64,000 nucleotides of DNA from Fragum whitleyi (Eukaryota > Mollusca > Bivalvia > Cardiida > Cardiidae): contig OX411548.1 in assembly GCA_948146395.1 (NCBI GenBank), positions 39,213,737 through 39,277,736 of the forward strand. Reading direction: 5' to 3'. The notes under the pieces are model-generated. The model had not been told where the DNA came from. It ran no database searches and saw only the letters and a list, made by a program, of their open reading frames with translations. How positions within the stretch are numbered: position 1 is the stretch's first letter; every line of letters begins with the position of its first letter. Position numbers and translations under genes: made by a program. Below, in pieces: positions 12,564 through 64,000 of this stretch.

Positions 12564-13120
12564 ACAAGAGGGCAAGAACAGCAATTGAACGCTCATGTGG
12601 TCCAGTGGATGTCACCAAAGTATCATTCTAGAAAAGTTTCATTTAAATTTGCTTGTTGTTGAGGAATAGCTGTTAAACAAAAAATTCTAAGCGAAAATAG
12701 GCCCCACCCTGCCACACCTATGTTTATGGTCAAATCAGAGTGTCAATGATCATTTTTTGAAAAGGCTCTCCAAAGATACATTCTGTTAAAGTTTCATTGA
12801 TAATATTAAGTCTTTGTTTAGGTTATTTTGCTCGCAGCTTTCAGTGGGTAAAGGTCCCACCCTGCCACACCGATATTTTGGTGTCAATCAAAGTCAAAAG
12901 ATAATGTTTTGAGAAGGATCACCCAAGGAACATTTCTGCTAAGTTGGGTTAAAATCTGCCCATTGGTTACTGGGGAGCAGTTGTTTCAAGATTTCAGGAT
13001 CAAAAAATGCCTATCCCTGCAATGCCTATTTTTTGGTGTCGAGCAAAATTTCTCAAAAGTCTCATATCTGCCAAGTTTGGTTGAAATCCAACCACTTGTT
13101 ACTGAGAAGGTGTTTAAAGG
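12564..13120 (-). mobile_element. family B-like fragment
   Basis: Left end ACAAGAGGGCAAGAACAGCA. The interior resembles 2400-2850 (GCCCCACCCTGCCACACC and AAGTTTCATTGA). The right hairpin is missing. It ends near a short TTAAGGTAGT inverted repeat (13125-13222). Confidence 0.5.
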
Positions 13121-13124
13121 ATTT

Positions 13125-13222
13125 AAGGTAGTATATCCATGATAGTTCCGCAACGTTAAGGACCACACATTCTCTTGCAATGTCTCTCACGGCGCGGAAA
13201 TATTACGGGTCCACTACCTTAA
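13125..13222. repeat. short inverted-repeat element (TTAAGGTAGT ends)
   Basis: TTAAGGTAGTATATCC at the left and GGTCCACTACCTTAA at the right. Related ends are at 16369, 16718, 40540 and 44868, and the copy at 44700-44874 has an internal hairpin (CCAAGGTTTCCTGAT and its inverse). Confidence 0.55.
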
Positions 13223-13267
13223 TGCGTTATTTCATATATTGGACCCGTTTGAGAAAACCCCTCTCAC

Positions 13268-13516
13268 CTGTTTGTTTGGGTTTTCCCAGCTCTCCATCGT
13301 TTTTGCAACCGTTCTCGTCGAAAACTTCTCATTATCTGATGTCATTTCTCTGTAGTTGACATTTTTCGTTCTTGCTGTATTAGATTGTTTGATATTTGGT
13401 GAATATTCGACGAAATTGTTATTCGCTTGTGTCGCCACGCTAACTTGTTGACTAAGATAAGCACTAGATGATCCGAATGAAATATCACGTGACCATCCCG
13501 ACATGCATTGCAACAT
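13268..13516 (-). CDS. probable first coding exon of an unrecognised gene
   Basis: The ATG at 13516-13514 is preceded in frame by TAA five codons upstream. The frame is open for 83 codons and ends at a canonical donor, CAG-GTGAG, in phase 0. The peptide is Ser/Asn/Thr-rich and polar (MLQCMSGWSRDISFGSSSAY at the start, KTMESWENPNKQ at the end), with no signal peptide or membrane segment. A second ATG at codon 5 is also possible. The block is richer in CpG than its neighbours, as expected of a promoter-proximal exon. It runs in the same direction as the ZSWIM gene and starts 5.5 kb beyond it. I recognise no family. Downstream exons are not clear. Confidence 0.5.
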
Positions 13517-14236
13517 TCGGCGCGAAATTTAAAAATAACCTTAAAAGCCTACGTAGGCTTTTTAGAAAACACCCCAGTTTATTTGGGTAAACGATTTCCG
13601 ATTTTTGCAAACTTAGTTTTCAGAATATTGTATTCAAACAATTAATGAGGTAGAATAAAGAAAATTAAAATCCGTGATACGAAAAAAAACCTTGATATCT
13701 CCCTTTAAGTTATGTGTTGTTTCATATAAGCAACAGTGATGTCAATTATATGAATAAGCCTATAGGTGACATTTCACAATCATGTGTATGAGGGCTTCAA
13801 GCAAGCTTTTTAGCGGCATAGATGGCCCATCAGTTAAGAATACTCACTAGTTAGCAAAGATTTTCATTTCAAAAGATGCTAGAACTTCTCATTGTGTAAT
13901 TCTATAAATAACTTTGATGATGTAATGATAGCACACATATGTCTAAACATTTATACACACTACAATTTACATATATACAATCATTCAAATTATGTCAAAC
14001 TGGATGTACAGCATATGTATTAAATTTTCAACTTAATCAAATTTTAAATTGAGAAAAACATATTCAAAATCAAGTGATTATTGTTAAATAGAAATTACCT
14101 TTTAATATGACCCATGTTATGGGAGTGAGATAACACCCTTGAAATTTTAGACTGGTCCAATTTTTAGAGAAAGTGCAGATTCCAATCTTTAGTTTGAGAA
14201 ATTTCAAATATCTTAGTCTAGTGGGGAATAATAATG

Positions 14237-14585
14237 TACAGTCAATCTTACTCAAGCCACCACATCTATTAAGCGACCATTTCCATTAAGAGGCAGTTTT
14301 AAAAATTACCTTCTTTAAATAAAATATCCTAAAAATAGTAGGTTTTGTTGATCTAAAATCCATTGAAATGAATCCCTTGTTGTTAAACTCGGCAGAATCA
14401 TCTCAATGAGATGATTATATTGGGATATAATAACATAGGATCTTGAGAATTACCCAATAATATACATATTCAATCAAAAAGTATGCTTCTCATTTGTAAA
14501 CAAAATGTGTATTAAGCAACTATTTTCTTAATCGACCGCTTTTTGGAGGTCCCTGTAGTGGTTGCTTGAAACAAGTTTGACTGTA
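14237..14585. mobile_element. Tc1/mariner-type MITE (TACAGTCAAAC ends)
   Basis: TACAGTCAATCTTACTCAAG at the left and AAGTTTGACTGTA at the right. The interior speaks of decayed inverted arms (AAGCGACCATTTCC, ATCGACCGCTTTTTGGA). TA at both borders. Confidence 0.7.
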
Positions 14586-15023
14586 ATTAACTGTTTTAAA
14601 AATCAATTAACATTATGAAAATAGCTTTATGTCTACTTTTCGTTTACTTGTAGACTTTTCTTTTGAAAATAAAATACAGAAGTCATGCATTTATATCGAA
14701 TTCTTTTTTAAACCACGTAAACAAAATATTTCAAACCAAAATTACACCAGTTTTATTCAAAATAAATAACAACTACATTACAAAATAATGAACAGCTACT
14801 GGAGATATTTTCTGCATTGCATGTAACAATAAATTGGACAATTCAAAACGGACTTGTGTATATATTCAAATGCATTTTTTTCTGAAAAGCACATTGGGTT
14901 TTAAGTTATTGCCATTAATTTATAAATAAGTGAATTTACATAATGATGGGAACTGAGATTTTCTTGTGATTGAAAATGATCAAATTGCAGATCTATTGAA
15001 AATTTACAACACAAAAGACAACT

Positions 15024-15155
15024 GCCCTGTGTTCAGGATGACAAAATGATGCAAACTGTTTGCAAATTATACCCTTCTTTGCATGCAAGGGCACATGTAA
15101 AGTGGGGTATAATTTGCAAACAGTTAGCATTGTTTAGTCATCCTGAATACAGGGC
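15024..15155. repeat. foldback MITE
   Basis: GCCCTGTGTTCAGGATGACA at the left and TCATCCTGAATACAGGGC at the right. Inner arms GCAAACTGTTTGCAAATTAT and the inverse. Confidence 0.75.
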
Positions 15156-15289
15156 TGCTTTTTGTTATTAACTGAAAGAATACTCCATAGATTGTGTGTG
15201 TTTGTGTGACATTTCGAACAATTGTACACATGCCCAATTTTATTTAGACTCCGGGCAGTTTTTGCATCTACACTGTACAGGGGTTCATA

Positions 15290-15420
15290 TAAGAGGGGTA
15301 AAGCCAGTGTAAAATCAATACTTTCCAATGAAACCCTATGTTGTGGGTACTCATTTGAATCATCTCGATGAGATGTTTCAAATGAGTACAAACACCATAG
15401 GGCTTAAGTAAGAAATAATG
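15290..15420. repeat. hairpin repeat (GTACTCATTTGAATC family)
   Basis: GTACTCATTTGAATCATCTC and GATGAGATGTTTCAAATGAG fold back. Relatives are at 49678-49742 and 35108-35152. Confidence 0.6.
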
Positions 15421-15876
15421 AATTATTTAAAATTGAAAAACCAAATTACCCCCTCTATCTGTAGCTCTATACACAGTATAATCTGGGTTTGCACTCTGGG
15501 CTCAATAGGTAGAAAACAGACCTTGTAGTCACTGTTCACAATCAAAGAATATTTTTTTTACGATGTGTTGCAGGCCCAATGAGCTCATTGTCTGTTCATC
15601 ACAGACACATGAAATTGTTCAAAATGTCACCAAAGGCTTAGTTAGCTTTATGGCAACTGTATGGAGTAAACATTTCTACAGTTTCAAGTATATAAAGCCT
15701 TAAATATATTTAATAGGAAAATACACACTGGGAAAAGAACAATTTCTTTTCACTTTTCCTCAACAACCTTCCACTTGTCTGCGACTCTTTTCATTTTGGT
15801 CCAGTTTGCAATATATATAAAGGACCACAAACATCCTGCCTTATGTTGGAATGCCAGCATTCCTGTCAATAGAAAA

Positions 15877-16125
15877 TTAACCCTTGTCATGCTGATCCAT
15901 GAATAATCCTGCTTTGGCAGGAGATATGTACAAACAACAGCCTGCACATATGTGCAGTCTGATCTTGGTCCATACAATCTGATATTCCTTTTTAAACCAG
16001 AAAAGTTTCAGAAATTATATTTTCAAAATCAAATGCTGACTCACAAGTAGGAAAAAAAGAGCTTTCAGCACTTTGATTCATAAATAATTATGCCAAGGTT
16101 TTTCATTCAGCATGACAATGGTTAA
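15877..16125. mobile_element. TTAA MITE family M1 (piggyBac-like ends)
   Basis: TTAACCCTTGTCATGCTGAT at the left, CATGACAATGGTTAA at the right. Internal palindrome CTGCACATATGTGCAG. Confidence 0.8.
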
Positions 16126-17187
16126 GAAATGAATTATAAATTTAGATAAGTGGCCAAACATGTTGTTAAGACATGTAGTTGCAATTTACTTTCTAAAGAG
16201 GCACATACAATAGTCCCACACTAACCTCTCTAAATTTCTGCCCCCCCCCCCCTTTTTTTTACTCCTAAGTTGAGTACCTTTTCTAATTAAATGCCATATA
16301 ATTGTGAGGAATGCATTGTAATTCATTGGAACACCTAAGGTCAAATGGACAAATATCAATTCCCTTTAAGGTAGTGGACCTCGCAATGTCTCAAAAGTTT
16401 AACAGTGTAAACCAAGGATTCATATAAGTTGTTATTTTCAGCAACTTATTAAAATAATCTTAAATGTTCATACTTTATATTAGTATTACATCATAATAAA
16501 AGCTTAAATCTAAAGTCAAAATTTGGAGTTGAGAATATGAAAAAGTTTTATAACCTTGGGCCCTGGAGTTGAATTTTAAATTCTTTAACAAGAAGAGCAC
16601 TTTAGAAACCAATGTTCAGCTGAAAGTGTTCAATAAATGGAGAATTCTTGGATTGAAAGGGGCATAATTCTTACAAAATGCTTCCAGATTTATTTCCCTT
16701 AGTCATTAGGATAGCCCTTAAGGTAGTGAACGCACAAGCCAAGTTTAAACTAAATATCTCCCATAATAACAGAGATATTACTATGGTTAAAATTTGTCAC
16801 ACACTCACAAATGCCTTAAACAACAGCTACACCAACAACTCTAAGGAAATGATAAAAGCTCAACTTTTAATTCCAAAACAGCTAAGCTTATAAAATGCAA
16901 GGTTTGAAACAATCACTTATTATTCATTGAACATTTCTCCGCCCTTACACAACTTATCCATTTAACATAAATAACACCTAATAATCTGACTAGATGAAAA
17001 CATGAAAGTTACAAAAAACAAGTTCATAAATTAAAATCAGCACTTCACAATGTCCAATCATAGACATTTTAACCTTTTTTAAAGGCCAAGCACAATACTA
17101 TTTCTATATAAACCTGTGTGTGACATTTCTAAGAATTTCACATGTGCATGAAAGTCCAAAATTGAATGGACTGAACACCTAAAAAAT

Positions 17188-17416
17188 TTAACACTTTCCT
17201 GTTTTACAAAATTTTGGACCTGTCCAAATTCAAAGGTTTTGCAGACGAAAATTTGAAGTGGATTTAATTTGAAAAATAACCATTCAGTAGGGTAGAAAAT
17301 AGTGTGCATAAAGAAGAAATTGCTTGTCAGAAGCAATTTCTTCTTTTTTCACAATGTTTTCTCAATCATAAAATCACAAACACGTAAAAAGCAGGGATTA
17401 AACAGCAAAGGGTTAA
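17188..17416. mobile_element. TTAA MITE family M2
   Basis: TTAACACTTTCCTGTTTTAC to AACAGCAAAGGGTTAA. Internal hairpin AAGAAGAAATTGCTTGTCAG and GAAGCAATTTCTTC. Confidence 0.85.
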
Positions 17417-18724
17417 AAGGAGGTTGCAAATTGTCACAAGATACGCCTCTTACACTGCTGGATTTCCAAGTATGAAAAATAAAAAAAAAAAAAAACAACT
17501 AAAAAATTAAGCTTGATATAGTTACAGTTCTTGCCCACTGCACTCCATAATCATAGGAGAAACATAACTGACAAGTCTCAAGTCAATTAGACATAAGGTG
17601 ACAGAGTTATGCTCCTGACAAAGGAGTGGGCATTGCCAGTCCACACTGACACCTCAGGTGATCAAATAATACATTCCGAATTATAAAATATTTGCTGATG
17701 GGCTTTAGATACTTTCATTAAGTAGCCATCTACAGAGGACATAGTAAAGACCCTGATCAGACTATGCAGCTGCACAGACTGATCAGTGTCTTTACTTTGC
17801 GCACATATAAAATTGTTGAAAATGTCACTCTAGGCTCAATTTTATATCTTATTCAAGTAGGATAACATATGGTGATTCATTGCATCTCTTTTAGTACCCT
17901 TTCCAAATGACAAAACTTTAGCCCATGCCTTATTTGGGAGATGGTTTAGACAACAGATTGATGCAAGTCAAGACATAACCATCTTCATGTGTAGAAAACA
18001 AAGTAGGGAAATGAGAAATAATTTCTTACAAGTTTTAGCAACTTTTCTTACAATGCTTTCCCCATTAAAAAATATCGGACTCGAGGAGTCATAAATTTAC
18101 TGAAGAAGATGAATTGTTAGAAAATCAGCTCTATCTAAAGTATTTTGATTCCATTTCAAAGATATATTCAATGACCCTTGAAAAGGAAGATTTCCAAAGT
18201 CGTATTTTGTAAAGAGAATGCAATGAGATTTTGTTGTCATTGTTACAAGTAATAAATCTGTAAACTCATTGCTAACAAAAATGTATGAATACTTCACAAT
18301 GTATTTGAATGACTTATGGTGTATAAACATTATATATATATCATATAATCTGACAATAATTACACTCTGTGAAAAGAAAAAAGTTAAATGTGTCTGGTTT
18401 AAGTACCAACTTGGATGAGGTACATGGAATCACTGAATGAAATAATCTGCTTCCAATTTGCTAAAGGAACTAGTTCAACTAAATTAAATCAATAAATTAA
18501 CCACCTGGTATATTTGAATGGACGAGATGGAATGAAAATAAGAGGACCATGATGACCCTCAATTGCTCACCTATTTTTTTTTTTTTGTTTCAAAATTGAC
18601 AAGGTGCAACTTGATATTGCCCTAATGGCAATCAATTGGCATTTCTTTCACCAATTTTGTGAAGGATAAAAGTTTATATCAAGACAAAATGCCATTAGTA
18701 AAGATAAAGATTTATAAGGAATCA

Positions 18725-18730
18725 TTTATT
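18725..18730 (-). promoter_or_regulatory. candidate poly(A) signal of the ZSWIM gene
   Basis: AATAAA on the minus strand, 264 nt after the stop codon. It would give a short 3' UTR containing the perfect hairpin at 18886-18941. No transcript evidence is available. Confidence 0.4.
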
Positions 18731-18885
18731 TCGCTGCAAAAAAGGTTCATCTGTGTAGAAGATAATTAGTAGACTTTTAACTTATATACCTGCTACCGCT
18801 AGATCATGATTTGGAAGACTCTGAATGATTGCAGGTTGATTAGTAAGACACATTATCCTTTTTCACAGAGCTAATTAATTGCTTT

Positions 18886-18941
18886 GCACAAAACAGTTGT
18901 AACTGCCTGTATGTTTACAGGCAGTTACAACTGTTTTGTGC
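18886..18941. repeat. perfect 26-bp hairpin, MITE-like, in the putative ZSWIM 3' UTR
   Basis: Two exact 26-nt arms separated by a 4-nt loop (TGTT), starting GCACAAAACAGTTG. A related hairpin is at 20408-20475, and degraded ones lie near 30541-30590 and 30920-30990. All share AACAGTTGTAACTGCC and, where intact, a GGCTCAG/CTGAGCC edge. Confidence 0.8.
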
Positions 18942-18993
18942 TGAGCCTTCAATATCTAGACAATTTTTGTGGAATAATAAAGAGAGACTAACA

Positions 18994-64000
<45,007 letters not shown>

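Overview
This is eukaryotic DNA, AT-rich, intron-rich and crowded with interspersed repeats. The repeat types (Helitron-like elements with internal tandem repeats of about 145-180 bp, palindromic MITEs, tRNA-headed SINEs) and the residues of the one clear gene point to a mollusc, most likely a bivalve. No ribosome binding sites, operons or other bacterial features are present, and most short open frames are chance readings through repeats.

The one well-supported gene is on the minus strand: the C-terminal 842 codons of a ZSWIM4/5/6-type SWIM zinc-finger family protein. It is spread over 12 exons: 63954-64000 (cut by the window edge), 41226-41376, 39533-39694, 38444-38623, 36479-36625, 35756-35908, 30199-30336, 24146-24298, 22465-22600, 21826-21977, 20523-20834 and 18994-19793. 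Every junction has GT-AG ends, the phases agree across all 11 introns and the joined frame is open to the TGA at 18994-18996. The N-terminus, including the SWIM finger, lies beyond the right edge. The intron before exon 41226-41376 is 22.6 kb long and holds a 5.2-kb DNA transposon. Two exons (22465-22600 and 35756-35908) have extra partial copies of themselves lying upstream in the preceding intron.

Left of the ZSWIM gene, 13268-13516 (minus) looks like a CpG-containing first coding exon of a second gene I do not recognise. A possible last exon with a poly(A) signal lies at 4929-5164. Positions 1-11500 are otherwise dominated by nested Helitron-like elements, including a three-level nest at about 6460-10301 whose empty sites can be read within the window.

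The right part (58302-63472) is a terminal-inverted-repeat transposon with a TTA target duplication. It carries a broken gene for a FEN1/XPG-like (PIN-like) domain protein of a type I recall as multicopy in marine invertebrates. It also contains a long CT microsatellite and a later SINE.

The most interesting structural signal is that several otherwise unrelated repeat families share one end: C(A/T)AGA followed at once by a short stem-loop. The other end is usually an AGCTC- or poly-C-type terminus, and insertion is between T and T. This suggests one common Helentron-like mobilising machinery.
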